This document shows positions 8,789 through 17,429 of a DNA stretch of 64,000 bases, one piece after another. The DNA lies in assembly GCF_934630525.1 (NCBI RefSeq), contig NZ_CAKTVX010000002.1, positions 62,001 through 126,000 on the forward strand. The letters are read 5' to 3'. The notes under the pieces are model-generated. The model saw nothing but the letters and a program-made list of their open reading frames with translations, had not been told where the DNA came from and did not search any database. Position 1 is the stretch's first letter; each line of letters begins with the position of its first letter. Origin of the DNA: an uncultured Slackia sp. (GTDB lineage: Bacteria; Actinomycetota; Coriobacteriia; Coriobacteriales; Eggerthellaceae). The translations under genes and the position numbers were made by a program.

Positions 8789-9460
8789 CTATGCCGCCGC
8801 ATTCTTCGCAGCGACCTCGGCAGCATTTTCGGCAATCGTGCCGTCGTTCATATCCATGGCTTGAGCAACTTTGCTCGCGGCATCCGACGCGGCATCGGCC
8901 GCCTCGCCAGCAGGCATGAACGCCATCTTTTTCGCAACCTCGGCGATGCCGGATGCCTTTACGACGGCCTTGAACGGCTCCGGAGCCTCGAACATAGAGC
9001 CGTCGGCGTTAATGGGGGCAATGATTTCAACCTCATAGGTGCCCGGGTCAATTTGCACGCGCGTCGATGCGTTCAATGTGAGCGCGGTGCAAAAATCCAC
9101 AGCTTCGCCAGCGTCGCTCGTGCCAGAGATATGGGCAATAGCGGGTGATGCCGTTTCAGCGTCATATCCCTCGGCGGAAATACGCATGCCGAGCGTTCCC
9201 TTTTCCGCCGCGGCCTGCTGCTCAGCAGTGGGTTGCTCGTTTTCGATAGCTTGCGCGGCGTCGGCCATCGACGAGCCGGAACCCTTTTCCGCATCGCGGG
9301 GCATAAGCACGAAAATAATTGCGGCAACGAGCACCACAACGATAAGGCAGCCGACCACAACGGCGGCTTTTTTCTTCGCAGGAGTATCCACGCGCTCGCG
9401 AGACTCTTCCGATGCCTGGTTAGATTCGTTGTTGTTTTCGATTTGCCTATCTTCAGTCAT
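8789..9460 (-). CDS. Hypothetical membrane-anchored extracytoplasmic protein
   Basis: 223 residues. An acidic, Asn/Glu-rich N-terminus (about 1-28) is followed by one membrane segment (about 31-53, AVVVGCLIVVVLVAAIIFVL). The rest is probably outside: a beta-rich stretch with VDFCTALTLNASTRVQIDPG and a GTYEVEIIAPINADG segment resembling an Ig/transthyretin-like fold, then an Ala/Asp-rich tail. I do not recognise a named family. The topology suggests a surface or envelope-associated protein. It stands alone, convergent with the AraC gene. Confidence 0.7.
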   Translation of the reverse strand: MTEDRQIENNNESNQASEESRERVDTPAKKKAAVVVGCLIVVVLVAAIIFVLMPRDAEKGSGSSMADAAQAIENEQPTAEQQAAAEKGTLGMRISAEGYDAETASPAIAHISGTSDAGEAVDFCTALTLNASTRVQIDPGTYEVEIIAPINADGSMFEAPEPFKAVVKASGIAEVAKKMAFMPAGEAADAASDAASKVAQAMDMNDGTIAENAAEVAAKNAAA

Positions 9461-9541
9461 TGCGCGCCCGCCTATTCATTGCCCAGGCAGAAACGCATCG
9501 CACTCACGCTTACTGAGCCAATGCCTTCCTGCAAAACTCGG

Positions 9542-10018
9542 CTATTGTACGTCCACATCACGAGGCACGTTCCACGCTTCAAGATTTGCCACATGGTTCT
9601 CATCTATTACACGCACCCCTACGTCACGCAACGCAGCGGCAGCAATGCCCCACCCCTCGCAAAGCGTTCCAGAAAAGGTGCCGTCAAACACCGTTCCGCA
9701 TCCGCACGAGGGACTTTTCGATTTCAAAATCGCGACGCGCGCTCCGCTCGATTGGGCCTTTTCGACAGCGATGCGCGCGCCCGCCTCATACTGAGCCGTG
9801 CAATCAACCCCATCAATGGAAATCGCGCGCACGCCATCGGGCGTCTTGCGCAGCTCGCACGGCGCATGGGGCACCGGCAAGCCGCCTTCGACCTCGGGAC
9901 ACAAAGGAATAAGAACGTGACCAGCATCGACAAGGCCGCATACCGCTTCGCAAGGCTTCGACCCGCCATCGTAACGACACGAATAGCCGAGCAAACACGC
10001 ACTCACGAGAATATCCAT
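9542..10018 (-). CDS. DUF523 family protein
   Basis: 158 residues with the typical DUF523 opening MDILVSACLLGYSCRYDG and the conserved cysteine-rich KSKSPSCGCG motif; PLCPEVEGGLPVPHAPCE is also characteristic. These conserved cysteines suggest metal or iron-sulfur binding, but the biochemical function of the family is not established. I start at ATG 10018 because family members begin with ILVSACLLG; an in-frame ATG at 10090 adds 24 residues that do not fit. Confidence 0.9.
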   Translation of the reverse strand: MDILVSACLLGYSCRYDGGSKPCEAVCGLVDAGHVLIPLCPEVEGGLPVPHAPCELRKTPDGVRAISIDGVDCTAQYEAGARIAVEKAQSSGARVAILKSKSPSCGCGTVFDGTFSGTLCEGWGIAAAALRDVGVRVIDENHVANLEAWNVPRDVDVQ

Positions 10019-10398
10019 CGTTGCCAGCCTTTCGAAAACAGGGGGAACAAAATACGGCCATGCGTCACCACAACACACAGCGGGTTCCATGCACGAAGAA
10101 CATACGCTGCCATCTTATCGCAGGAAAGAACAACGACATGGTGCCGGTCGCTTCAAGCGCCCTCAGGCCACATCGCTGGTACCGCCGCCAATTGCCACCA
10201 ATTAGCACTCACGAACGCTCGCAAGGCGCCCTTACGCGAAACCGACAAGCGTTTCGCATTTCAGTAAAGACAGCCGCATGCCGTCCCTCGCAGGTCCCGA
10301 GTACGATACAATCTCAGCATCAGTCAACAAAGCGGCAACAATCGCCAAATCGGCCCTATTGATTCCCGCTGAAATGCCCTTCTTGAAAGGAAGCCATC
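10019..10398. other. Intergenic stretch without a recognisable gene
   Basis: About 380 bases between two divergent genes. It must hold both promoters. A TTGAAAGGAAG ribosome site precedes the next ATG. I see no RNA gene, no convincing palindrome and no ORF with coding character. A TGGTACCGCC string near 10175 recalls a T-box but lacks the surrounding elements. Confidence 0.5.
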
Positions 10399-11046
10399 AT
10401 GAACTGCCCGAATTGCGGAAAAGAATCTGTCGAAGGCGCGAAGTTCTGCGAATCCTGCGGCGCTCCCTTGGTCTCCGAGGTGAGTGAGCCGGCCGCAAAG
10501 CCCGCCGCTCCCGTTCCTCCCGCTCCCGCATCACCCTTCGATGCCCCAGAGCCATCCATGCCCGTCAACACCGACATGGCGCAGCCGAGCGCGCCTCAGG
10601 CCCCTGCACAAACGCAATCAGGCTATGCGCCTTACGAGCCGCCCGCGCAACCCTACGGCACCCAAAACGGCTATGCTGCCCCCAATGCCAATACGCAGCA
10701 GGGTTACTACGCCCAACCCGACCCCTCACAACAAAACCCTTACCAGAATGCCTACCAGGCACCATATGGCCAGCCCGCCTATCAAGGCGCGTATAATGGC
10801 GCGATTTACCCCATGTCCGATTCCGATCGCACACTGCGCCTCATCAACTTCATCCTGTGCCTCGTTTCGACCATCACCTGCGCCCTTTTGATCATTCCGC
10901 TCGCATGGATGCTTCCCATGACGATCATCAGCTGGGGAATCTACAAGGGCAAGAAGCGCAATACCACCGCATTTGGCGTGTGCACGCTTCTGTTCGTGAA
11001 TCTCATTGGCGGCATCTTGCTCCTGTGCTCGCATAAAGATCAATAA
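10399..11046 (+). CDS. Zinc-ribbon membrane protein with Pro/Tyr/Gln-rich linker
   Basis: 215 residues. An N-terminal zinc ribbon (MNCPNCGKESVEGAKFCESC, CxxC pairs) is followed by a low-complexity region rich in Pro, Gln, Tyr and Ala (about 35-135) and two C-terminal membrane segments (about 145-175 and 185-210) ending in a short charged tail. This layout is common among small Gram-positive membrane proteins of unknown role. A strong terminator follows, so it is a single-gene unit. Confidence 0.8.
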   Translation: MNCPNCGKESVEGAKFCESCGAPLVSEVSEPAAKPAAPVPPAPASPFDAPEPSMPVNTDMAQPSAPQAPAQTQSGYAPYEPPAQPYGTQNGYAAPNANTQQGYYAQPDPSQQNPYQNAYQAPYGQPAYQGAYNGAIYPMSDSDRTLRLINFILCLVSTITCALLIIPLAWMLPMTIISWGIYKGKKRNTTAFGVCTLLFVNLIGGILLLCSHKDQ

Positions 11047-11081
11047 CGACAGCACCGCAACAAAGCTCGAACAACGCAACG

Positions 11082-11107
11082 AAGAATGGCCCGCAAGGGC
11101 CATTCTT
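11082..11107. terminator. Intrinsic terminator
   Basis: AAGAATGGCCC (11082-11092) pairs perfectly with GGGCCATTCTT (11097-11107) around a GCAA tetraloop, followed by TTAT. It ends the zinc-ribbon gene and may also stop the convergent methyltransferase. Confidence 0.88.
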
Positions 11108-11207
11108 TATGGGTATATGCGGTTGTCGCACCTGTGCGTCGATGCCCTCCAACAAACAAAGGCTAACCGGTGCATAAGAATTCCGAAAAGGTTTTGACGC
11201 CTGGCTC

Positions 11208-12188
11208 CTAGCGTTTCTGCAACACCACGTAGCGATTCATCGCGCCGCTCTTTCCGTCGGCGGAAAAACGAGCAATCTCGCGAGCTTTGTTTTGGCTGCA
11301 TAAGGAATCGACGAGCGCATCGATTTCCCGTTCTTCGAAATGATGGCAATAACGCCACAATCCAGGTTCGTTTTGCCATCCGAGGAAATAATCGCCTGCT
11401 TCAAGCTGAGACGCATCGAGGCCAGCAGCGACAAGCTCGCTCGTCGCCTTCGAATTCCACGCTACAGCCTTTTTCGCAAACTTCTCATCGCCCATGAATT
11501 GCCAAAACGACGCGCACACAATACCGCCCGGGGCTGCCTTTTGAAGAAGCGCATCGATAAGCTGCGCGCGAAGCTCAAACGAGGGAACGTGGTGGAAGAA
11601 CCCGAAGCATCCGACCAGATCACACGCGTCAGCATCGATTGCGGTCGCCAAACCCACGCCGGCCGCGAGCTCACCAATGATATCGAGGTTTTGGAAACAA
11701 GCGGAAAAGCCCTCGCCAGCAGGCAGGTGCGGAACCAGCCCCGCACAGTCGTCGACGGCAAAGTAGTCAATGTGACGGCCGCGAAGTTCTTCACGGAGAA
11801 ACGCAGCAAAGCGCATATTGCCGCACGCCGCATCAAGCACGCGAACGGAAGCGCCCTTTCGGTTTGTTCCAGGCTGCACAGTTGCGCAGTCGCATGAACA
11901 CACGCCCGCGTCATCGCATGAACGAGCATCCGCGTCGTCGAACGGCAGCGCATCTACGCCGCCGCTAGGCTGTTTGCAATCGTCATCGCATGAATACATA
12001 CCTGCGTCATCGCACGAATGCACGCCCGCGTCGTCGCACAGCCGCAGGGCGCCGCAACCTTGCGCCGCTTCCAAACACGTGCGCCAACCAACCCACGGGG
12101 CGTTGCGCGTCGCAGAAAACGAAGGCGCGCAACGCGCATAGAAATCATTGTTCACCTGTCGCAGAAAGTCGATCGTCGTTGCGTCCAA
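11208..12188 (-). CDS. SAM-dependent methyltransferase, Trm9-like, with in-frame tandem-repeat insertion
   Basis: 326 residues from a TTG at 12188 with AAGGGAA upstream. The N-terminus (NNDFYARCAPSFSATRNAPW) resembles the opening of Trm9/ABH8-like tRNA-modifying methyltransferases. Motif I follows as RVLDAACGNMRFAAFL (about 116-131), and later motifs (DLVGCFGFFHHVPS) fit the fold. Between them, residues 51-106 are seven imperfect 8-residue units of type CDDAGVHS, very rich in Cys and Asp. The tRNA substrate is inferred from similarity; a general small-molecule role cannot be excluded. Confidence 0.82.
   Translation of the reverse strand: MDATTIDFLRQVNNDFYARCAPSFSATRNAPWVGWRTCLEAAQGCGALRLCDDAGVHSCDDAGMYSCDDDCKQPSGGVDALPFDDADARSCDDAGVCSCDCATVQPGTNRKGASVRVLDAACGNMRFAAFLREELRGRHIDYFAVDDCAGLVPHLPAGEGFSACFQNLDIIGELAAGVGLATAIDADACDLVGCFGFFHHVPSFELRAQLIDALLQKAAPGGIVCASFWQFMGDEKFAKKAVAWNSKATSELVAAGLDASQLEAGDYFLGWQNEPGLWRYCHHFEEREIDALVDSLCSQNKAREIARFSADGKSGAMNRYVVLQKR
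11871..12038 (-). repeat. 24-bp tandem repeat (about 7 units) inside the methyltransferase gene
   Basis: Read on the - strand, 24-base units of the form TGC-GAY-GAC-GC-GG-GTG encode CDDAGVHS, CDDAGMYS, CDDDCKQP, SGGVDALP, FDDADARS, CDDAGVCS and CDCATVQP. The outer units are near-identical and the central ones decayed. The period keeps the frame, so copy-number change would not break the gene. Confidence 0.8.
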
Positions 12189-12242
12189 TGCGGTTCCCTT
12201 GAAAAAACGAGAGCTTACGCCCTCACTCTACTTGCTAAACAA

Positions 12243-12270
12243 AAGCGGCGCCTCTCACAAAGCGCCGCTT
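12243..12270 (-). terminator. Intrinsic terminator of the malic enzyme gene
   Basis: AAGCGGCGC (12243-12251) pairs with GCGCCGCTT (12262-12270). On the - strand the stem is followed by TTTGTTT. Confidence 0.85.
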
Positions 12271-12350
12271 CAAACAATATCTCACGAGCGAGACGAGAAT
12301 CGCGCTTCGCATGCACGAAACGCCCTCGCCCGCAAAAAGCTCAGCTCAGC

Positions 12351-13502
12351 CTACTCGACAGCGTTGGCCACAGCGGCAGCCACAACCTCGACCGCGCGCG
12401 GATCAAACGGCTCAGGCATGATGAAGTCTTCGCAAAGCTCCTCGTCGGTCACGAGCGCGGCGAGCGCCTCAGCGGCGGCAAGCTTCATTTCTTTGGTGAT
12501 GCGCGTCGCGCGGGCCTCGAGGGCGCCCTTGAAAATACCGGGGAATGCAACCACGTTGTTAATCTGGTTCGGGAAGTCGGAACGACCCGTACCCACCACG
12601 CGGGCGCCGGCAGCGCGCGCAACGTCGGGGAAAATCTCGGGCGTCGGGTTGGCCATCGCGAACAGGATCGCATCCTCGTTCATCGACTGCACCATTTCGG
12701 CGCTCACGATGCCCGGAGCGGAAACGCCCACGAAAATGTCGGCGCCGCGCATGGCGTCGGCAAGGCCGCCCTTTTCGTCATTGAGGTTCGTCGTGGCGAG
12801 CATTGCGCGCTGCGCCTCGTTGATGCCCTCGCTGGTCGAAGAAATAATGCCACACCTATCGCACAGAAGCAGGTTGCGGAAGCCATAGTTCAGCAGCAGT
12901 TTCGCGATGGCGATGCCTGCCGAGCCCGCGCCATTGACGACAACGCGGCATTCTTCCTTCTTCTTGCCCGTCAGGCGCAGCGCGTTGATCACGCCGGAAA
13001 GCACGACGATGGCGGTGCCGTGCTGGTCGTCATGGAACACGGGAATATCAAGCTCGTCGATCAAACGGCGCTCGATTTCGAAGCAGCGCGGCGCAGAGAT
13101 ATCTTCCAGGTTAATGCCGCCAAAGCTCGGGGCCAAGCGCTTCACAGTTTCGACGATTTCATCGACGTCCTGCGTGTCGAGGCACAAAGGCACGGCATTC
13201 ACGCCGCCAAACGCCTTGAACAGGGCGCATTTACCCTCCATAACAGGCATCGCGGCCAAAGGACCGATGTTGCCCAGACCGAGCACGGCCGAGCCATCGG
13301 AAACCACGGCAACCGTGTTCGCCTTCATGGTGTACTTGTAAGCATCGGCGGGGTTGTCGGCGATTTTGCGGCACGGCTCAGCAACGCCCGGCGTGTACGC
13401 CAGCGCCAGATCTTCGCGCGTTTTGATATCCATCTTCGGAACGGTATTGAGCTTGCCCTGCCACTGCTCGTGCAAACGCAGCGATTCTGCAGCGATATCC
13501 AT
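12351..13502 (-). CDS. NAD(P)-dependent malic enzyme (oxaloacetate-decarboxylating)
   Basis: 383 residues from ATG 13502, which has AAAGGAAAT upstream. It converts malate to pyruvate and CO2 with NAD(P)H formation in the cytoplasm. The N-terminal domain has LAYTPGVAEPC and YTMKANTVAVVSDGSAVLGLG, typical of the short bacterial malic enzymes. The metal/substrate region has DIPVFHDDQHGTAIV. The Rossmann motif is VVVNGAGSAGIAIAKLL. The length fits the small bacterial form without the phosphotransacetylase-like extension. It is flanked by terminators, so probably monocistronic. Confidence 0.95.
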   Translation of the reverse strand: MDIAAESLRLHEQWQGKLNTVPKMDIKTREDLALAYTPGVAEPCRKIADNPADAYKYTMKANTVAVVSDGSAVLGLGNIGPLAAMPVMEGKCALFKAFGGVNAVPLCLDTQDVDEIVETVKRLAPSFGGINLEDISAPRCFEIERRLIDELDIPVFHDDQHGTAIVVLSGVINALRLTGKKKEECRVVVNGAGSAGIAIAKLLLNYGFRNLLLCDRCGIISSTSEGINEAQRAMLATTNLNDEKGGLADAMRGADIFVGVSAPGIVSAEMVQSMNEDAILFAMANPTPEIFPDVARAAGARVVGTGRSDFPNQINNVVAFPGIFKGALEARATRITKEMKLAAAEALAALVTDEELCEDFIMPEPFDPRAVEVVAAAVANAVE

Positions 13503-13655
13503 GAAGAATTTCCTTTCAACCCGCGGCTCCACGCCGCAAACGATGCCGACGGCCCTTGGCCGCCAAAGCTAGCTTCGGCGATTATACCCGTTGCGATGCG
13601 CGCCCCACGCCGCATAACGACAAGCGGCGCAACATCTGCGAAAACAGCCCATACA

Positions 13656-13683
13656 AAAAGGCCCCGCATAATGCAGGGCCTTT
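13656..13683. terminator. Intrinsic terminator downstream of the cytochrome gene
   Basis: AAAAAGGCCC and GGGCCTTT form a GC-rich stem. On the - strand it ends in GGGCCTTTTTG, so it would stop the reductase transcript. Confidence 0.75.
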
Positions 13684-13816
13684 GCGGAGAAGAACGTACG
13701 TTTCCATCTAGAGCGCTATTGCTGGACTTCGCTTGCAAAAAAGCGAGAAGTAAAAATCACGCAAGACATCCCATACTGCCAGCGTTGAAACAACAGGGGA
13801 CGAACGTCTATCTATT

Positions 13817-14392
13817 TTAGTTCGTTCCACGCATCGTCTGACCGCCATTAGGGTGGCACTGGCCGCAGGTATCAACCTGCTGGGCATGGCCCTTGTGGCA
13901 CTCATTGCAATTCAGCTGGCCATGAGGGGAATCGTGCGGATTATACGGTTCCAAATCGGCAGTCTGTTCAGCAAGAGCCTCATAGCTATCACCGTGACAC
14001 GACAGGCACGTATCATTGTCAACATAATAGCGATCGGCCAAGCCAAGATTGTCGGTATCGCCCGACAGCTGACTTCCAAGCTCAGCAACCTGCGTGTTAA
14101 TGTCGGCTTTATGGCAGTCAAGGCACGTCGTGCCCTCGTTCACGCCATGCCAATGGGCAAGGCCCGCTCCATTCGTATCGTCGGTGCCATAGTAATTATC
14201 AACATGCTCGCTCATAGAGCTATGACATACCGTGCCACAAAAACTCGGCGTATTGTGCCATGCGAAACCGCCGATACCAGCAACAACGAATACGGCAATG
14301 ACAACGCCCACAACAACGGGCCAGCGCTTTTTGCCGACCTTTTCCGCCTTCGCCGTTTCGACCTGGGCGGCTTCCTTCATTTCTTCAGTCAT
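13817..14392 (-). CDS. Membrane-anchored multiheme c-type cytochrome
   Basis: 191 residues: a short cytoplasmic N-terminus, one membrane anchor (about 24-46, WPVVVGVVIAVFVVAGIGGF), then an extracytoplasmic domain with five heme-attachment motifs: CGTVCH (CX3CH spacing), CLDCH, CLSCH, CNECH and CGQCH. It resembles the NapC/NirT and cytochrome c3-like quinol-dehydrogenase cytochromes that feed electrons from menaquinol to a periplasmic-side reductase. The ATG directly follows the TAA of the flavoprotein gene (TAAATG), so the two are co-translated and almost certainly partners. The CX3CH first site is unusual for c-type cytochromes in general. Confidence 0.9.
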   Translation of the reverse strand: MTEEMKEAAQVETAKAEKVGKKRWPVVVGVVIAVFVVAGIGGFAWHNTPSFCGTVCHSSMSEHVDNYYGTDDTNGAGLAHWHGVNEGTTCLDCHKADINTQVAELGSQLSGDTDNLGLADRYYVDNDTCLSCHGDSYEALAEQTADLEPYNPHDSPHGQLNCNECHKGHAQQVDTCGQCHPNGGQTMRGTN

Positions 14393-16180
14393 TTAATTCA
14401 CCCCCTGCGCGGCGGTCTGGCCCGAAACATAACCAAAGGTCACGCAACGACCAACCGACGGGCCGAAAATATGGCGCGGATAGTTACCCGAGAAAAAGCC
14501 GCCCGACGCACCGCCCGCAGCAAACAAGCCCTCAATAGGCTCGTTATCATAATCGAGCACACGGCAATGGTAGTCCACGACCAAGCCCGACACGGTCGCC
14601 AAAATAGACGACTGATGCTTGATGGCGTAGTACTTTTCGCCTTCAACCTTCGTAGCCTTGGCCATTGGACGATTGAACATCTCGTCTTTCTTGTTGTCGA
14701 CAAAGGTATTAAACTGCGCAACTTCGGCCTTCAGCGTATCAGCAGGCACACCCATCCATTCGGCGAGCTCATCAAGGCTCGAAGCCTCATGCGCCCAATC
14801 CTTCTCAATATAGGGCTGCAGTTTCTCGAGAATAGCATCGGCGTTTTTGCCAAGCTGGGTGGTAGAAGCCACACGGAAGGTTTTCGTGCCATAATGAGCC
14901 TGTGCCGTAATAGCATTGGAGCGAGCCTGGAACGGCAGGCCCTCGCTGCAGAAGCGACGACCCTGCTCGTTGACCATGATGCCCTGCGAGACAAGCGCCG
15001 TAATGCCCAAGTTGCTCGCATAGAACGAATCTGGGCTGCCAAAGTCGAAGTTCATGATGGCCGCTGGCAGCGGATCCATCTGACCGCCCACGGCCAAGCC
15101 CATCAGCTGGCCGTCGCCCGTCGTGCCCTCGTTGGGGCACCAACTCGCGCATGCGGCAATATCTTCAGCACGACACCACGCCTTAAGCATGGCAGGGTTC
15201 GCATCAAAGCCGCCCGTCGCCAGCACAACGCCCTTCGAAGCATTCACGCGGAAATAGCCGTCGGAGTCTTTGCAAATGGCGCCCGTTACGCGTCCCTCGT
15301 CGTTGCGCTCCAGCTGCACAGCCGCGGTATTGTAGCGCAGGTCAGCATTTTCGCGCTTGCCCAGCGTATTGGCTAGGTCTGCGACAATGTAAATGCCGGC
15401 TCCACCAGCATTTTTCGTCGTTGTCTCGCTCCACTGCTCGCATTTGAATTCGATTTCCGTCTGCGGGACATCGAAATTATGCGCATTCGGGTTGTTGGCC
15501 TTATAAACCTCGACGATGCCAGCTTCGCCCTCATCGAATTTCTCCTGCAGCCAATCAGCGGCCTCGCCAGAACGATCCGCCCACAATTTAATGGGGTCGA
15601 TGGGGACACGATAGTACGCAGCATGACGCATGCGGTCCATCATCTCTGCCTTGTCAACCACGTTGCCGACAGCCTCCATCACGCTGCCGCCAACAACGCC
15701 CATGCCCTCAAACATGCCGCGACCCTTAGACATCTTCTCAATGCAAAGTACGCGAGTCTTGCCGTCGTCACTCGCAGCCAATGCAGCAACCGACCCCGTA
15801 AGACCGCAGCCGCATACCAAGACGTCGGTTTCCTCGGTGCGAACAATTTCATTTTCCGCGATGGAGCGCATCTCGAACGCAACATTGCCCTGACGCACGA
15901 TGCCGCTTTCGACATCGATCACGGGCACGTTGCGCGTTTTTACTGGAAACGCGTCGGTGTACAGGCTTTCATTGAAATCGCCGCAACCGCCCTTGTTTTC
16001 GACCGCCATGCCACTTTGGGCATTGTCGCCCGAACAGCCAGCGAGGCCCAATGCCCCACCAGCAGCCGCAGCACCAATAAGGCTCAGTCCTGCTGCGCGC
16101 ACAAAACCGCGGCGGGAAAGCCCTTCAGTCCCTTCTGCCAATGTTCCTCCCTTAATCAACTCGGCGTCACGCGGCTCCAT
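14393..16180 (-). CDS. Tat-exported FAD-dependent reductase (fumarate-reductase-like flavoprotein)
   Basis: 595 residues. The Tat signal is LSRRGFVRAAGLSLIG near residue 21, followed by a lipobox-like GLAGC, so it is probably an exported lipoprotein. The FAD-binding motif is VLVCGCGLTGSVAA (about 119-132), and a C-terminal FAD segment reads GLFAAGGASGGFFSGNYPRH. The class includes flavocytochrome c3-type fumarate, urocanate and cardiac-drug (Cgr2-like) reductases. The segment corresponding to the catalytic HTxGG of fumarate reductases reads LATVSGLVVD here, so canonical fumarate reduction is doubtful and the acceptor is unknown. Electrons should come from the co-translated multiheme cytochrome. 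A divergent TetR gene lies upstream. Confidence 0.9.
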   Translation of the reverse strand: MEPRDAELIKGGTLAEGTEGLSRRGFVRAAGLSLIGAAAAGGALGLAGCSGDNAQSGMAVENKGGCGDFNESLYTDAFPVKTRNVPVIDVESGIVRQGNVAFEMRSIAENEIVRTEETDVLVCGCGLTGSVAALAASDDGKTRVLCIEKMSKGRGMFEGMGVVGGSVMEAVGNVVDKAEMMDRMRHAAYYRVPIDPIKLWADRSGEAADWLQEKFDEGEAGIVEVYKANNPNAHNFDVPQTEIEFKCEQWSETTTKNAGGAGIYIVADLANTLGKRENADLRYNTAAVQLERNDEGRVTGAICKDSDGYFRVNASKGVVLATGGFDANPAMLKAWCRAEDIAACASWCPNEGTTGDGQLMGLAVGGQMDPLPAAIMNFDFGSPDSFYASNLGITALVSQGIMVNEQGRRFCSEGLPFQARSNAITAQAHYGTKTFRVASTTQLGKNADAILEKLQPYIEKDWAHEASSLDELAEWMGVPADTLKAEVAQFNTFVDNKKDEMFNRPMAKATKVEGEKYYAIKHQSSILATVSGLVVDYHCRVLDYDNEPIEGLFAAGGASGGFFSGNYPRHIFGPSVGRCVTFGYVSGQTAAQGVN

Positions 16181-16250
16181 TCCGCAACGACGCCCCTTCC
16201 TTCACGCGCAAAACACGCGCCGACGGCCTTGACGAATCCTCAATACAAGG

Positions 16251-16300
16251 CCGTACATAGTACGGCTTTACGACAAGACGTATCTTAGTACGCTGTACGG
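16251..16300. promoter_or_regulatory. Candidate TetR operators upstream of the reductase operon
   Basis: Palindrome CCGTAC-ATA-GTACGG (16251-16265) and a second related imperfect site with GTAC half-sites (16287-16300) lie about 70-120 bases before the flavoprotein start and upstream of the divergent TetR gene. Shared GTAC-centred half-sites suggest one regulator binding twice. The link to the TetR protein is positional inference. Confidence 0.55.
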
Positions 16301-16491
16301 AGTATTTCAAGACTACTGTTTGAAGACATTTCGAATGACTCGATTAGCGCACCATGCATTGACGCAACTTATGGGAAGAATGAGGGCAATCGCTCCTTGG
16401 CTGCATAACAAAGCGTTAGAATTCAATCAAAACGAAGCCCGCCATTAAAAGCGAGCGAAGCAAGGACCTCTACACCATCCAAGGAGCGTCT

Positions 16492-17202
16492 GTGGCCGAG
16501 AAAACCACCAGCGAACAAGCCAAGAATCGTACGGGCAAATCAAAGCCCGGCATGGAACGATCACTTTCGCAAGGGCAGGTGGTCGATGCAGCATTTCGCA
16601 TGATTGACGAGCACGGCTACGGGAAATTTTCTATGCGTGCCTTGGCCGATAATCTTGGCATGGGAACCATGAGCATCTACACCTACGTTCCATCCAAGCA
16701 ACAACTTCTCTTTCTTGTAATTCAAAAAATGATGGACGAGTACGACAATGCCCCCGTCCCGGGAGAGTTTTGGGAAGACACATTGCATCGCACTTGCGAA
16801 TCGATTCTCACGGTAAACCTTCGCCACCCCAACATTCGCATTATGCAGCTTCAAACGCAGCTCAACCCGCCGCAACAGCATCAACGAAGCGTCTACTACC
16901 TGCATGCCGACCAAGGCATGCCGCTCAAGGTATATGAGGTCATGTATGGCGTACTGCGCTCGTTCCTTACTGGCTTCATCGATGCCGCGGCGAAACGCCA
17001 GCTCGAACTCGAAGAACAGGGCGACGATTCCAATGCGGGCGGCGAATGGTCGCGCATCTCCGCGAACGACACCGACCTCGAGCTCTTCCGCCAAGGCATC
17101 GACTTCATCATCGCCGGCACGCGGACATTCGCCATGCCAGACCCATGCGACTGGCACACACCGAACGATCCGTTAAGCTGGACATGGGGTCGGGGGGAAT
17201 AG
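16492..17202 (+). CDS. TetR-family transcriptional regulator
   Basis: 236 residues from a GTG at 16492 with AAGGAG upstream. The N-terminal TetR helix-turn-helix is clear (about 28-70: QVVDAAFRMIDEHGYGKFSM, RALADNLGMGTMSIYTYVPS). The C-terminal ligand-binding domain has no recognisable specificity. It is divergent from the flavoprotein/cytochrome operon with two GTAC-type palindromes between, so it probably represses that operon until its substrate or a related compound is present. Confidence 0.9.
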   Translation: MAEKTTSEQAKNRTGKSKPGMERSLSQGQVVDAAFRMIDEHGYGKFSMRALADNLGMGTMSIYTYVPSKQQLLFLVIQKMMDEYDNAPVPGEFWEDTLHRTCESILTVNLRHPNIRIMQLQTQLNPPQQHQRSVYYLHADQGMPLKVYEVMYGVLRSFLTGFIDAAAKRQLELEEQGDDSNAGGEWSRISANDTDLELFRQGIDFIIAGTRTFAMPDPCDWHTPNDPLSWTWGRGE

Positions 17203-17248
17203 CCGCCCATCTATCGAAACCGCTTGATGCAGCAAAATGCTTTATTTT

Positions 17249-17357
17249 CGCAGGTTTTAGAATCATCGGCGCAAGGCGAGCGAAAAGTTAGGCGCGAATC
17301 CCAGCCCAAAGTCCTGAGCATTAATGAGCTACTCGCGGCAATTTGAAAAAACCTGCG
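17249..17357. repeat. 109-bp non-coding segment bounded by 10-bp inverted repeats
   Basis: CGCAGGTTTT (17249-17258) and AAAACCTGCG (17348-17357) are perfect inverted copies, with near-symmetry continuing a few bases outward. The interior has no ORF and no obvious nested stem. It lies between a TetR gene and elp3. It could be a structured RNA, a very long-loop hairpin or a small MITE-like element. Confidence 0.5.
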
Positions 17358-17429
17358 CAAATCGCGGCTTTTTGAAAACGACGTCGGCGCGAATCGGAAT
17401 CGCATCACGCCTTCCGTTACAATTCGCGT

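Noticed and set aside
10170..10200. TGGTACCGCC string resembling a T-box core
   Set aside because: It lacks the flanking antiterminator sequence and a following terminator with a T-run, so it is probably chance.
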